A stretch of DNA of 64,000 bases from Plazaster borealis (taxonomy: Eukaryota > Echinodermata > Asteroidea > Forcipulatida > Labidiasteridae). Below the pieces are notes generated by a model, which was not told the DNA's origin, made no database searches, and worked only from the letters and a program-made list of their open reading frames with translations. The position numbers and the translations under genes are program-made. Where the stretch lies: NCBI GenBank assembly GCA_021014325.1, contig CM037472.1:28916234-28980233 (forward strand). The letters run 5' to 3'. This document shows positions 1 to 11,983 of this stretch, piece after piece (the stretch's first letter is position 1; every line of letters begins with the position of its first letter).

Positions 1-226
1 TAAATTGTCAAAATGTTATATCTCGCTTAAAATAGCACGGATGTACACACAAAACAAGTACGCACCGAAATAAAACGTTTTTGTATGAAGCATTTTCATG
101 TGAGATACAACATTTTTCGCAAAATCAAGATGCCATATTTTTGCACTGATGCGGTGATTTAAACCCTTCCCCCACCCCAGTCTTGTTGCTGTCTTTACCT
201 AATCTGTTACTAATTGTTTTGTGCAG

Positions 227-751
227 AGACTTGCCCGGAACAGGAATGACGCTGACCACTGGTTTGACTACGGATCATTCTGCCTCCTCATCAATGACAT
301 CTCAAAGGTCAGTCTACATTTGGGTCTTTAAAACATGTACAGTTTCATGTGAGCTTAACCTACCAATTAACATTCATATTATTATTTAATTAATTTATTT
401 TGTTAGAAAATGTACCAGGCAATAACAGTGAACAATAAAAATACATCAAATACAAAGAAAACAATGGGAGAAAAAACAAGCAAACAGGCAAAAACATGAG
501 AACCCAGAATCAGAGTCTTGAGTTGCAAACATAAGATATTCTAAGCTCTAAAACATCTTGCTTTTTAAAAAAATTATTTCAGGCTGAGGAGTGCTTTAAG
601 GAGACGGTTTCCATCAACGCACAGCATCTTTACGGTCTCCTCCTCTACGGAGTGATCTGTTCCGTTGAGGAGAGAAACGATGTTGCTGAGACGTTCTTTG
701 AGACGGCTACTTGTGTGGATCAAGACAGTGTACTAGCCTGGACCCTGTTAG
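227..751 (+). CDS. CFAP70: CFAP70 exons coding the first visible TPR block
   Basis: Exon 227-307 (27 codons, phase 0 at both ends) encodes [20 protein letters not shown] and onward. Exon 583-751 encodes [12 protein letters not shown] and [21 protein letters not shown], and ends in phase 1 after LAWTLLG. The W-x2-YG / A-x3-F spacing is that of helix-turn-helix TPR units, and the order agrees with CFAP70. The intron between them (308-582) is AT-rich and holds nothing else I can name. Intron 752-1782 contains a degenerate copy of a low-copy repeat (about 1136-1260) and a tRNA-Leu-type SINE (1388-1715). Confidence 0.9.
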
Positions 752-3700
752 GTGTGTTTACTCAAGCCTTTATGCAATATTGGGGACTTCATCGTATCAA
801 CGACATTTTTTTATTTGTTTGTAATGCTCCATGCCAAAACCCAGGCACTATCTGCCACAACTCAACACTGGATTTATTTGCTCATCAAATAGATGGGTAC
901 ACCTTTTACTATAAAGACACAATTTTTTACAAATGTTATAGAATAACTCTTTCCTTATTTTGCAGTTGACTGGCTCATTGACCAGTTCATAGATAAGGCA
1001 AAATAGTCATAAATCCATTACTTTCCAATATGTTGTTTATAGGTGAATTTTAGGATGATTTCATTTTATTGAAACTAGGGGAATAACATCAATATTATTC
1101 ATTGTTATAATATAATTATTAGTATATTTTTTCAGGCCCAATGGTTCGTTCTTGTAAGAGCGAGGCATTATTGTTCTTAGTAAAGGGCACCTCTGTGAGG
1201 AATATACAAATTTTAACTGGGACGTTTTAAGGGGCACTAAGGCAATGACCACGGGGCCTCTGTGAAGTATCAGGCTTTTTTTTTTCCCTGAACATATGAT
1301 GTACAATCTTGTTATGGGACTTCAAGGCAACACCATGTCTACTTTCATGAGCCTCCATAAAACTTTGAAGCCTTAATAATAATACTTGGTTCTTTTAAAG
1401 CGCACATATCCTAGTAGCTAGATCAAGGCGCTTTACAACATTATTACCCCTCTTCATCAGGCATTCCTCAGACTTTCTCAACTCCCTGGGGAGCATACAA
1501 CCTCAAGCTGCTTAAATTAGCGCTAAGGGGTTAATCCAGAACAGTACTGTCTCAGTCCTCCCAGGTTCCAATTTATACACCAGGGTCAAGAGAAGTAACT
1601 TATAGTAAAGTGTCTTGCTCAAGGACACAAGTTTCATGACCAGGATTCAAACCCACGCTCTGAGGTTTCAACCATCAGAACTTGAGAGTCTGATGCGCTA
1701 CACCCCTCGACCATGACACACCACGCCTTAATAAAAAACAAACATTACATTGAACGAAACCTTCGTCTCGTCCAATTGCCAGGGCTATTTTACGATGGGA
1801 TAAACACCGACATCCAAGCGGAGTATGCTTTCATGCAGGCGCAGAAGATCAACCAGGCCAACGCCGTGGCCAAGATGAAGCAGCAGCAGGCCATCGAGCA
1901 GCAGGCCAACGCCTCTCAGGCTGCAGGCAGTAACGAAGCAAAGATCGCTGAGGAACCTGCCAGCGAAAAAGGTGAGTCGTAGTCTGGATAATGTATCAAG
2001 ATTGGCATATAGCTGTTACTTGAGAAAATACTAGCAATAAGGGTTCTTGTGTAGCGCATATATCCTAGTAGCTAGATCAAGGCACTTTACAACATTATCC
2101 CTTGTTTGTCGGGTATACCACCGAGGTATACTTTAAGCAAGCGACAAAAAAACCAATTTCATCTCCCTGGGGAGTGACAACCTCAAGATGCTTATATTAT
2201 TAGTGCTAATAATAATAATCATCATCATTATAACACCATCTCAGCCCTTGCAGGTTCCCATTTATACACCTGGGTTAAGTGGAGCAATTTATGGTTTACG
2301 TGTCTTGCTCTGACACAGGTGTCATGACCGGGATTCAAACCCACACTCTGATGACTTTGCCATCATCAGAACTTGAGTCTGATGTGCTAGACTGCTCGGC
2401 CATGACACACAAACAATATGCACCACAGATAAAGCAGTCATCGATTTTATTTTATTTGAGGGGTTTTTCCAGACCTTTCCTAGGCTTCGTTAAGAACAGG
2501 GTGGCAATTTCATGGATATGCTAAGCAGAACAGGATTTGCTTAACAGATACAGGTTACCAACCACAGTTGCATGTGATGTATATTGTTTGTGGATGGTTC
2601 CCTGCTCATTTTAGTTCATCTATCAAAATTGAATTTGCAATATTTTTCTGTTTTTTAACAGTCCTATAAAAATTTATGATTGAAGCTATACATGTTTATC
2701 TTGTTTCTGTTCATTAATGAAAGTTATGCAAGCAAGACTAGTGACCAGAAAAAAAATCAATCTCATATAGACCTTTCTTTTGCAACGTCACAGCCCAAGT
2801 TTTTTCCAACCAAGGTTGGAAAACTATGGAAAGCCATAAATGCAAAGCAAAAACAGATAGCCACAGTTTGGAACAATGTTACTCAAATATTCAAAAAAAC
2901 AGTTGAATTTGTTTGAAGCAAAGCAACTAATCATGGGATGTATTTTCTTTTAATTGAAAGTTTGCAGAAATGTTGAATATGGTCACAACATATGTCAACA
3001 CTATTGAATGTTTTGCTGACATTTGGCATTTTATCAACAACAGAAAGGTCTATAGATAGTTCCCACTTGATATCACAAAGTCGGCCATCTTTGCAGGCAA
3101 TGATAATCATTTCTTGAATGCACAACTAAGCGTTATGCGTAAATGCCATGTACGGCAAGCATGATTTCTATCAAATTCCTTGCATGATTGGTAGGTGATA
3201 TCACAAAGTCGGCCATCTTTGCAGGCAATGATAATCATTTCTTGAATGCACAACTAAGCGTTATGCGTAAATGCCATGTACGGCAAGCATGATTTCTATC
3301 AAATTCCTTGCATGATTGGTAGGTGAACCACTTGCCTAGTAAAATTAGAATACTTGATGGGCCCAAAGCCAAAACCCAATTCGCATGTAAAGATGGCATG
3401 TATCAGGAACTATCTATTGTTGTGTGAAAAATCCTGTTGACAAGTCAATTAATTTGTTATACACTAACAACACACTCTGGCATTGCACTGCCTTCCGGCT
3501 ACAAAGCTGGCATACCTTTGTGTGTTAATAACCATAACTCCCTTGCTTCAACATTGAAGTTGTTTGTTGGCAGAATTTGACCTCTTTTTTTTGAAGTAGA
3601 CTGCATATGTAAAAGGCAAGATTTATTGTCTTTGTAAATTGTAAACAGAAAAAACTTGCTCAACGAATGTTTGGTTTGTGGTATTTACCATGTGATCATA

Positions 3701-6700
3701 TCTACTTTGCTGTGTAGTTTATTCTTATAAGAAATGTCTGGCCTTTGATCTACTGCCGCTGAGTAGATTAGGAATCGTGGACTAACAAGTTCAGATAGGA
3801 ACGTGTCCTTCAAGGTATTGTACACTTTTGGTAACAGCTCAAAATCAGTGTCCATATTTTGTGTGGTTCAACATATGCATGAACAAAAACAAACCTGTGA
3901 AAGTTTGAGCTCAATTGATCATCGAGATCACGAGAAAATAGTAAAAAGAGATCTTATGTGTTTTCTGTTTTTTCAAAATATCGCGCGTGATAAAAACTAT
4001 TGTTTTACTCATTTCTCAGAAACGATAGCATTTTAGGCAGAAATATTTTAAAAGGAACCCTTTCAACCATTACTTACTTTAAATCATGTAAGTTGTGTGT
4101 GAATCTGTGAACATTTGTGTTTTTCGATCTTACCAATAGTGTACAGGGCCTTTAACTATCGGACTTTTCTTATGAGAACAATCTACACATCAAAGTAGAT
4201 ACTTTCACATTGTGTGACCACAAACCACAGAGAGTCCTTTCTCTATGCAAAAACCAAATATACATTGATACCCCACCATGCAATTTCTAAAAAAAATTAT
4301 ATATTGCTCAATGCATTTCCCGTGGGCTTTTCATTATTGTTGGAGTGTGAAATGGACGTGGAATTATTTTTAAAAAATCCTTCAACAATAGTTATCCCCC
4401 AGAGTTGCCATGGGTTGGTCATGCTTGAATGATCAATGAGTAATGATTGATTACCTTACTGGTAACTGGTTGCTGTGGAGCATAATGATATTAATGGTTG
4501 TTTGTGTATTTCTGTATTGGTTTCAGGGTTTTATTTTGTCTGTTTAATGGTCCACTTACCAGCTGGTTATTTGACCTACTTGTTGTGGGTGTTTTGTCAA
4601 GTGTTGTTTTTTTACTATCATTGTTTGTGTGAATTTTTTTGTTTTTGCGTTTTGTTGATGTGATAACTTGGCTTGTTGTTGCTGCATACTTTTTTTTAAC
4701 AAACTTCATCGCTTCTGCTTGCTTTGCTTCATTTCCCCTCCTCCTTCTCCTTGTTGCATTCCATCTTAGCCGAGAGTGAGAAGGGTCCATCGCTGCCTCA
4801 ATTCACCAAGACCCCCGCCACACCCACAGACGCTAAGATACCACTCCGCCCACAATCCAAGGATAAAACCCCAGGGCACAAAAAGCGGATGTCCGTTTCT
4901 TCCAAGTCTGGTGAGTGGGTTGAGTAGCATAAGGAAATAGTTCTCATCAATTGACCGTATTTTTGACTGCGTGAGGGTGCTCTAAACGGCGAATTTCCTT
5001 GCATCTCAATGAAAGTTTTATCTTATATTGACTGCCTGTATGTTGTTTTGTTGTATCAATGGTAATAGATGATAAAGATAATAGCTACAATGAAAAACAA
5101 CAGTTTGTTTTACCTGTTTTGCATCACGTAAATTTGGTTCACACACATGCCCTCACATGGTCAAAAAATTACTTGGTACTGAACGAAAATCATCCTCAGA
5201 CTACATTTCAAACTGTTTGACCCAATTCACATGACGTCATCATCAAAACAATCTTGTTTGTGCCATTTTGGGAGTCAATGTCCCCGTGTGTTACACAGTG
5301 TAGTGCGCATTTTAGGTGATGTGGCGTTTACACGCTTACGATGGTGAGCGCGGCAGACAGTAGCCGCGTGTGACGTTGGTGCAAGGGGTCATTCGCCAAA
5401 CTTTTAAAGCAAATATCAGGGGGAACCAGTTGCAAGCTGTGTGTACTTCACTAATAGCAGTTTGGCCGGTAACCTCTTTTAGCAATTAAACTCAAACCAT
5501 AAAGCAAAAATCTATAAAAGTGGCCCCTGAACAAGCAGAAAACCTGTGAGCAGTGAGTAACTTTCATGACATGGACAAAACTGCTCACATCATTTAGTTG
5601 TGACACTTGAATTTTTCAAAACGCATTCCAAAGAAAAATTAACCAGTTTGTTATCAAAAGGTGTAAAAAAAACTTTAAAAAGTGCCAACAAAATAAAACA
5701 TAAATAGGAATTAGAGTTCATACATGCAGTAGTTCTTAGTTGTCTCAAAAGTTCATGAAAACCGCAGTGTGGTTGAAAACAGGGCGTAGCTCTCCCTCAT
5801 ACCTAGCCTCAAAATACAAACCTTTTGTGTGACATCACTGACTGGAACCTAGGAGGAATAAGTTCAATGTGGAAACCTTGCCCTGTTCAGGTATGGAGCT
5901 AGCTATCCATGACACTCAAAAGATTGTGTAAACAGCCCATATAAAGCCACATTGGAAGGCGCACAGTTGCCGGAAATGTAAATAATGACCTTCTGTGAGG
6001 CAAAGTGTTTGGATAGTATGTGCGTATTTAGCTGTGCTTGAATTTTTCCAGGTCAGTGAGAACATTGTTGTATGATATGCACCACTTCTGAAAGCAAAAC
6101 AGCTATTTTGTTTATCAAATGGTCGTCATTTATGGGGGGGCAAAATGACCTTGAATTTCCAGCTGGCAGAAGTTCTTTTATCATGTTTTGTTGTTCATTT
6201 AAATCATAAACTATAATCGAGGCTGGAATGAATTTAGTCTGGTCTATCTTTGGTTTATCAAGAGTTGGTATTTCTTATAGCGGTTGCACACAGGGAACTT
6301 TACAAAGATGGTGGAAACAGGGCATGGGACTATAGAGAGGGCTGCCACCATTTCTCTGAATCTGTTTGAAGTTTTTGCCTCGAATACCAAGGATAAACAT
6401 TTCTCACATATTGAAAGATGGAGGTCCTGCCCTGTGGATGTGGAATTAATCAAAAAATTAAACGGTAGTTCTATCATAGATGTAGCCGAAAGAAAAACAA
6501 ACTATAACATTTCTGGAAATGTTGAATTCAAATCTGAAGTCCTTTTTTTCTTTTTCTTCAACCCCAAGCATTGAAGATTGAAGTGAATGATTGGTTATCG
6601 ATCAAAACTATAAATGAATATGTTTCAATCCGAAAACTCACTGATTATCAAGTTCATAGCAGTACAAATCTTTCCGAAAAATATTTGTTTCTGGAATAAT

Positions 6701-9700
6701 GTAAAAGTCATGAAAATAGCATTTGGAAACCCCCCCCCCCAAAATTCGCCATTGCTTATTTTGATTGCCGCAATTAAAATAAGCCCAATATGAATGTGAA
6801 CAAAATCCCTGACAAAATAGTTTTTTCGTTTTAAATATTTAACCTGGTAATTTTTGTATTTCTCTTTATTTATTCCACTTACTGTTTAATCAGAAAAATT
6901 GTTATCATGCGATTTCTACTTTACTCATCATGAGAAATACAAGTGAATTGAGTGATTTTTTAAACCAATTTGTAAAAATATTTTGTCCTTTAACTACAGT
7001 GGAACTCGGGCCTGGAATTTCATCTTTGAGAGGGCAAGGCCATTTTCATTTTGAAAGGGGTACTTCCATTGGAAAATCTTAAAGACTATGGGAAACTTTT
7101 GAAAGGGCACCAAGGCCAAGACCAGAGGGCAGTGGAGGCCGTGTGGCCTCCTTGTAGTTCCAAGCCTCACCCCTCTGGGATCTGCTTCCCTTCCCTTGTC
7201 ACCATCCATAAAGAAATTACTACAGTAACACCCAAGCAACGGGTATATGGCCCAGTGGTATCACATATAGTACAATGGTCTCCCACTCAATTATAGGTAC
7301 ATGACGTTAATAATAAGTGGTGTGTACGTGTGTGTATGTGGGCACAATAGAAGGTTCAACCATCCATATTTCCCACAGGGAGGCAAAAGTGTGAATGTAT
7401 GGTTGTGTGTGTGTGTGTACATGTGTTTTACATTGTCTCATATTTTACATTGTCATGCCAGACGAAAATCCATCAGGGAGCCATGAAAGTGATTTTGCTA
7501 AAGGTAAACAAACAAAATATCAGCGGATGAAAAACTCTTGAAGAAGTTAAAAACTACACAGCCATGTTGTTTTGATCCCTGCATTTGGTCCTTTTGGATT
7601 TATAAGGAAACCAAAACTGCACTTAGAAATTAAAGCACAGAGTGGCACATATTGGCTTGTTATATTAGTGAGGAATGTTATTGAAAATTAAGTTAAAAAG
7701 TAAAAAACCCAAAAACAAAACAAAAAAACACACCGCCTGGCCATCTGGAACTGAAATACCTTTGAAAAAATAAACAGGGCTAGATAGCTCATTTGGTAGA
7801 GCGCCGGCATGCTAATCTGGAGGTCACAGGTTCAAATCCCGCTCTAGCAAATTTGTCTTCCTTCGAACAAAAATTGAATTAAAATTTACCCAGTCAGTTT
7901 CCCTTGTGGCTTATTACTTGATATTTGAAACAAAAAGTTGCGTCCCCTTTAAGGTGATCCCTCTCCTGCCGCTTCCCCAAGTTGTGTCGTAAACTTGGGT
8001 GTGATCCCTAGCTACATGGCAGTGATATGTTATATTATTCTTTTGAAAAGATTGACTTTAAAATAGCCAATTAACTATAGACTTGGTTTCCATTTACTGC
8101 AATGCACTGCACCTCCCACAGGCACAGAAACATCTCAAAAAGGTAAAGCGAGTAGAGTATGGTACATAAGCATTGCTAAACTAGAATTAACTTTGCTGTG
8201 TTGCATTTAATTAAACAGTTTATGATTGGTAATAGTTTTTGCAGGAAGTTTGTTAATTTTAGGTCACGTTTTTATTACTCAAACTTTTAATCATTAATGG
8301 GAAATAATACTTTTAAACTCTTTTTAACAAATAACTTTTGGTTTTGTAAAACTAACCAGTGTTTCATATAACTGTACTCTTTAACACATGGTCACAGCGT
8401 AACATTGCTGCATTGTTAATCCACTTTAAAACCTAATCACTGCGTGCCCCAAAACGCTATTTAAGTTTGCCGGTCGTAGGTTTATATAACTTAAAGGTCC
8501 TCTAATATGTATCTTTTAATGATGCAATAAGACCTTGGGTTTGTACTCTGTCAACACAACAACAGCAAAAACTGCGGAGGTTTTGGGGGTCTGATTTTAA
8601 TCCCATCCCGTGTGATTGATTTCTGTCGACAGCTTTCAGTCAAGACAACCAGCGTATCCGCAGCGCCACTAGTAACATGCAGGGGAGTAAGATGGGCAGT
8701 CGGCCTGGCTCGGCTGAGCAGGAGGAACAGCAGAAAGAGCAAATACCCGTCCCAGAGTCCAGCATCTTCATGATCGCTGTGGAGTTCCTCTTGGAGGTCA
8801 AAGCGACCCAGGTGGGTTGCCTCCTCTATCAAAAGATGGATACTTTGGCCATGCTAAGCTATGCTAGGCTGTTGCTAAGGGTAGCCAATAGGCTTAAATG
8901 AAATGTTGATGTGGAAATAATCCTAGACTGCTACGATTAAAACTGAAAATATTACTCATTAATAGGAGACTTTGAACTCCCGAAAAATGTTACCCAGAGT
9001 TACCCAGGCCTTTTCCAAAGCTAGGCTTGTGCTCTTGCTTGGGTTCATCATCAATTTATGAGCAGTGTGCATTTTGCATCAATCAGAGCCTGGAGCTGGA
9101 GCCTGAGCCGAGGTTTGGAAAATGCCCTCAGGAGGGTTTTAAACTCTCATAATAAACTCTCATAATACTCCTGAAAAACTGAACATTTATTAAGATGTAT
9201 ATTTTCTTTTCATGGTTGTTGCGATTAGTTCTGTGAGCGTGCTTTGGCCCATGAGTTATTGATTCCAAGGGGTGGTCCTACTGCAGCGTACTACGTGGCT
9301 CTCGCTAGACTCAAACTGCAACGGAAAGAGCTGCAGGAGGCACAGGACAGTCTCAATCAAGCACTGCTTCTCAACTACCAGGTTAGTGCTTTAGTGTCAA
9401 CTGACCTTTATCTATGCTGGCTTTTGTGGCTTTACTCCCATTCAACCATTTATTTATTATTATTTTGTGTATTGTTTTTGTGGGTTTTGGTTATTTAATT
9501 GTTTATTTGTTTTAACTTGCATGGCTTGATTTTTGCCAAAAGAATTTTTTTAAATGTTTTCCTCCAAAAGAATTTTGACAGGTTATGCTGTTTAAAAACG
9601 AAAAACATGCAAAAACTTATTTGACATTAAAACATTTTTTTTTAATTTGAAAAAGGAGGGGAAAGGGCCAACTGTCACTCATCTGGAATGTATGTTTTTG

Positions 9701-11983
9701 TGTTATTTATTGAGGATCCCAATGCATGGTCCATCATGGGGCATCTACGTTACCTACAAGGCAACATGCCAGAGGCTAAAGACTGCTACGAGAGAACGCT
9801 GTCGTTTGTTGCCGATGCCAGAGAGATGCATGCAATCTATCTTCGTCTGGCATCTATCTACCTACAGGATGGAGAGGTAATAATAATACTAATACGCAGC
9901 TTCACAAAGAGCCCATTATTTATTCTACAAGGTATGGGGAGCTATGTTCGAAATATAAGACCTATTTACATAGCACCATGTAATGGTTTACAAGGTGCTG
10001 TGGCGCAATCTGCAGCCAACCATTCCAGAAAGCACCAGGGCAAAACCCCTTCTCTTAATGATAAGTGTACTGGGTTCTTTTACGTGCATTGTACAACACA
10101 TAGGAGCTACGGCTTTACGTCCCATCGGAAGGATGCAGCAATAATAGTTGAGTGTCTTGCTTAAGGACACACGTGTTTTAGACCTGAACTCAAACCCACA
10201 CTCTGCTGATCAGAAACACAAGAGCTTGAATCTGATGCACTTGACCGCCCGGCCACAACAGGCCATAGGTAGTGTATAAAGTTCCTTTCAAAGAGATAAC
10301 ACATTAATGTTATCTGGAAGAGTGGGATCATTGATTCTCTAGCTTTCAATAAACATACCATTTAGGGTTCTTCCCAGGATTTTTCAAAACTGGGGGGGGG
10401 ATTCTGGAACCAAATTTTTGAATTTTGGCATTTGGCTAGCTGATTCGAAACGAGGGCCTCGGAATGTTTTTACTGTGTTTATCTTATGTTTAAAAGCCTT
10501 ACTGTGCAATCTGCGGCATTCTAAATGGTTTATCTTTAGCCTTCGAGAAAGACTCTGCCAGGGTCGAAACATCAGGCTACTAACTCATTTTTGCATTTAT
10601 ACCATAGGTCCTTTTAGTTGGTAAGCTGTTTACAGCAGCCAATTCAATTTTCTCAGCTTTATCTTTACTGATTTTTTTTTATTTTGATCTGAAGTCCATA
10701 TTTATATATAAATAATAGGTTGGTTTGTTTCTGGGGGTTTTTAATAAATAAATAAATGCAATATCTATCATTTACTCATCTCTTTTGTGGACGTCTGTGT
10801 AATTAGTTTCAGAGAGCTAAGGAAACGTTTCTTCTTGCTTGTAAGCATTCCCCATCGTGTATCTCGTGGCTCGGTGTCGGCATCGCTTGCTATAGAGTGA
10901 GTATCCTATTAATACTCAACTATTAAAATTCGCTTGTGGACGGTAAAATGTTTTTCAGTTTTCGTCAAACACCACTGACATTTAGAACTTTGTGAAAAAT
11001 TGTGGCAATAAAGTGACACTGAGCAATATAGTGCAGATTTGTTGAAGGTGCACAGTAAAGCATAAAGAAATCAGTTGCAGGCCGTGAACATTGCCCTTAA
11101 GGGGCTGGGGGCACAGCAATTGTCCTCTGTTAAGGGGCACTTCTGTGAGGAAAATGTAACATTTGTATTGGAACTTTGCAAAGGGCACCACAGCAAAAGC
11201 ACAGGGCAACACGGCAATTGCTGTTGGTGCTGTGGGTTAATTCGAGGTCTGAAATTAAGTTTGGTGTAACCCGACAAACCCTAGAAATGCAGCAGACCCA
11301 CACTTGATGTAAGAGAGAAACTTGTTCTTTCTTTTTTGTACAAAATGTACTGTAGCACTAAACTAATAAAAAGGAAAACCTCAATCAGAATAATGGTGGA
11401 AATCACTGTAGGGTACAAAGTTCATTAAAGACTATATAACAGATGGTAGCTCTTTTGTTGTTTTATGCGATATTAGTTTGCAATAACAACTTGTTTTTTC
11501 AAAAAGGGTTTAAGCATTATAATTAAGACATGAATTATTATTCCTATATTAAATCTAATTTTGTATTTTTAACCTAATTTGTAGGGCCCATTTTGCCAAA
11601 CACAATTTTTGTTATAGGCATAAAGGCAGTTGCGTAAGTGAGGGGCATGTGCCCTCATTGATGCCAGCTCGGTGTTCTATCCCTCGATGCAGAGCTGACA
11701 GTGTTGTCATTTTGTTCACTGTATTTCTTCTCAAATTGTTTTTTCAAACCAGTTGGGAGAGATGGCCGAAGCAGAGGATGCATTGTGCGAGGCCAACATT
11801 CTGAATAACAGCGACCCTGAGGTCTGGGGCTACCTGTCCTTGGTCTGTCTCCAGACAGGGAGACAGCTAGAGGCAGAGCAGGCCTACAAGTACGCCATTA
11901 AGGTCAACCTGAAGGATGGCGAACTCCTCAAGGAAATCCAAGCTGTCCAAGAGCAGGTCGGCTTCGGCAACCCACAGTTCTAA
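227..11983 (+). CDS. CFAP70: CFAP70, C-terminal 485 residues (5' partial, 11 exons)
   Basis: This is the C-terminal part of cilia- and flagella-associated protein 70, a TPR protein of motile cilia that acts with the outer dynein arm system. Coding exons are 227-307, 583-751, 1783-1971, 4770-4910, 7462-7503, 8122-8142, 8633-8811, 9229-9381, 9715-9876, 10807-10896 and 11753-11983. Their sum is 1458 nt, which is 486 codons with the TAA. All joins keep frame and have GT-AG borders. The last exon carries the family ending VGFGNPQF and the stretch [15 protein letters not shown], which match what I know of vertebrate CFAP70. Vertebrate CFAP70 is about 1,100 residues, so more than half of the protein lies left of the window. 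For exon 10 an acceptor 6 nt downstream (10813) is also possible; 10807 is preferred because it restores FQRAKETF. The two smallest exons are less certain than the rest. Confidence 0.93.
1388..1715 (-). mobile_element. tRNA-Leu-type SINE, minus orientation
   Basis: The right end, read on the minus strand, has a decayed tRNA head (B-box-like GGGTTTGAATCCTGG). It is followed by a body with the phrase cttgctcaaggacacaag on the plus strand. Similar copies lie at 2041-2408, 10012-10262 and 23010-23236. It sits inside a CFAP70 intron. The head resembles tRNA-Leu (CAA), but it is broken and is not a functional tRNA gene. Confidence 0.6.
1783..8142 (+). CDS. CFAP70: CFAP70 linker: four symmetric phase-1 exons
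   Basis: Exons 1783-1971 (189 nt), 4770-4910 (141 nt), 7462-7503 (42 nt) and 8122-8142 (21 nt) all begin and end in phase 1, and all are multiples of three. The first starts [19 protein letters not shown] and turns into a Gln/Ala-rich helix. The second is Pro/Lys/Ser-rich ([14 protein letters not shown]). The last two encode [14 protein letters not shown] and GTETSQK. The segment looks like a charged, low-complexity linker between two TPR blocks. Every exon here could be skipped without shifting frame. The two microexons rest only on correct phase, AG/GT borders and composition, so their confidence is moderate; the two larger exons are firm. Other microexons could hide in the 2.5-kb intron 4911-7461. 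Confidence 0.75.
2041..2408 (-). mobile_element. tRNA-Leu-type SINE, minus orientation
   Basis: This copy shares the phrase cgcatatatcctagtagctagatcaagg and the tRNA-like end (gggattcaaacccacactctg on plus) with the copy at 1388-1715. It lies about 70 bp beyond the donor of the CFAP70 exon ending at 1971. Confidence 0.6.
3069..3324. repeat. Exact 128-bp tandem duplication
   Basis: The unit starting gatatcacaaagtcgg at 3069 is repeated from 3197 with no difference that I can see, ending with ggtaggt each time. It lies in the intron between CFAP70 exons 1783-1971 and 4770-4910. Perfect identity means a very recent event or an assembly artefact. Confidence 0.9.
3805..4155. mobile_element. Short inverted-repeat element, 'GTACACT-TTGGTAA' family
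   Basis: The element begins near caaggtattgtacacttttgg and ends near accaatagtgtacagggccttt, so its ends are inverted repeats. The inside carries shared phrases on hearing-order landmarks such as caaacctgtgaaagtttgagctcaa (split here for length: caaacctgtg, aaagtttgag). Related copies are at about 12703-13010, 18135-18435, 18547-18862, 19650-20042 and 35629-35970. There is no coding capacity, consistent with a MITE-like element. Confidence 0.6.
7010..7165 (+). repeat. Dispersed repeat with 'gagagggcaaggcc' motif
   Basis: The segment around gagagggcaaggccattttc and gggcaccaaggccaagacc recurs in inverted orientation at about 56265-56420, and shorter relatives occur near 1136-1260 and 11090-11200. 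It is non-coding and lies in a CFAP70 intron. Confidence 0.5.
7778..7928 (+). mobile_element. tRNA-derived SINE
   Basis: A tRNA-like head (ggctagatagctcatttgg, then ggttcaaatcccgctctagc) contains recognisable A and B boxes. A shared tail follows (acccagtcagtttcccttgtgg, split: acccagtcag, tttcccttgtgg). The same head and tail occur at 56520-56685 and, in reverse, at 14334-14510. The fixed tail separates this from a true tRNA gene. Confidence 0.75.
8633..11983 (+). CDS. CFAP70: CFAP70 C-terminal TPR block and stop
   Basis: Five exons encode the C-terminal TPR array. Exon 8633-8811 ends in [19 protein letters not shown]. Exon 9229-9381 ([36 protein letters not shown]) and exon 9715-9876 ([29 protein letters not shown]) follow. 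Exon 10807-10896 ([28 protein letters not shown]) and exon 11753-11983 ([37 protein letters not shown]) complete it. All joins after 8811 are phase 0. The repeated A-x-D/E-x-Y/F-x2-A and W-x2-LG patterns are typical TPR consensus residues. The stop at 11981-11983 follows the conserved GFGNPQF. Confidence 0.93.
10012..10262 (-). mobile_element. tRNA-Leu-type SINE, minus orientation
   Basis: Read on the minus strand, it starts with ggccgggcggtcaag, the tRNA-Leu D-arm region, followed by a B-box-like sequence and a body with gtgtccttaagcaag. It shares its body with the copy at 23010-23236 (tacggctttacgtcccatc versus tacggcttaatgtctcatc). It is located in a CFAP70 intron. Confidence 0.65.

Noticed and set aside
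7778..7850. Functional tRNA gene (Asn- or Ser-like)
   Set aside because: The head has A and B boxes, but the anticodon stem and acceptor stem pair poorly and the same tail follows in other copies. This marks a SINE.
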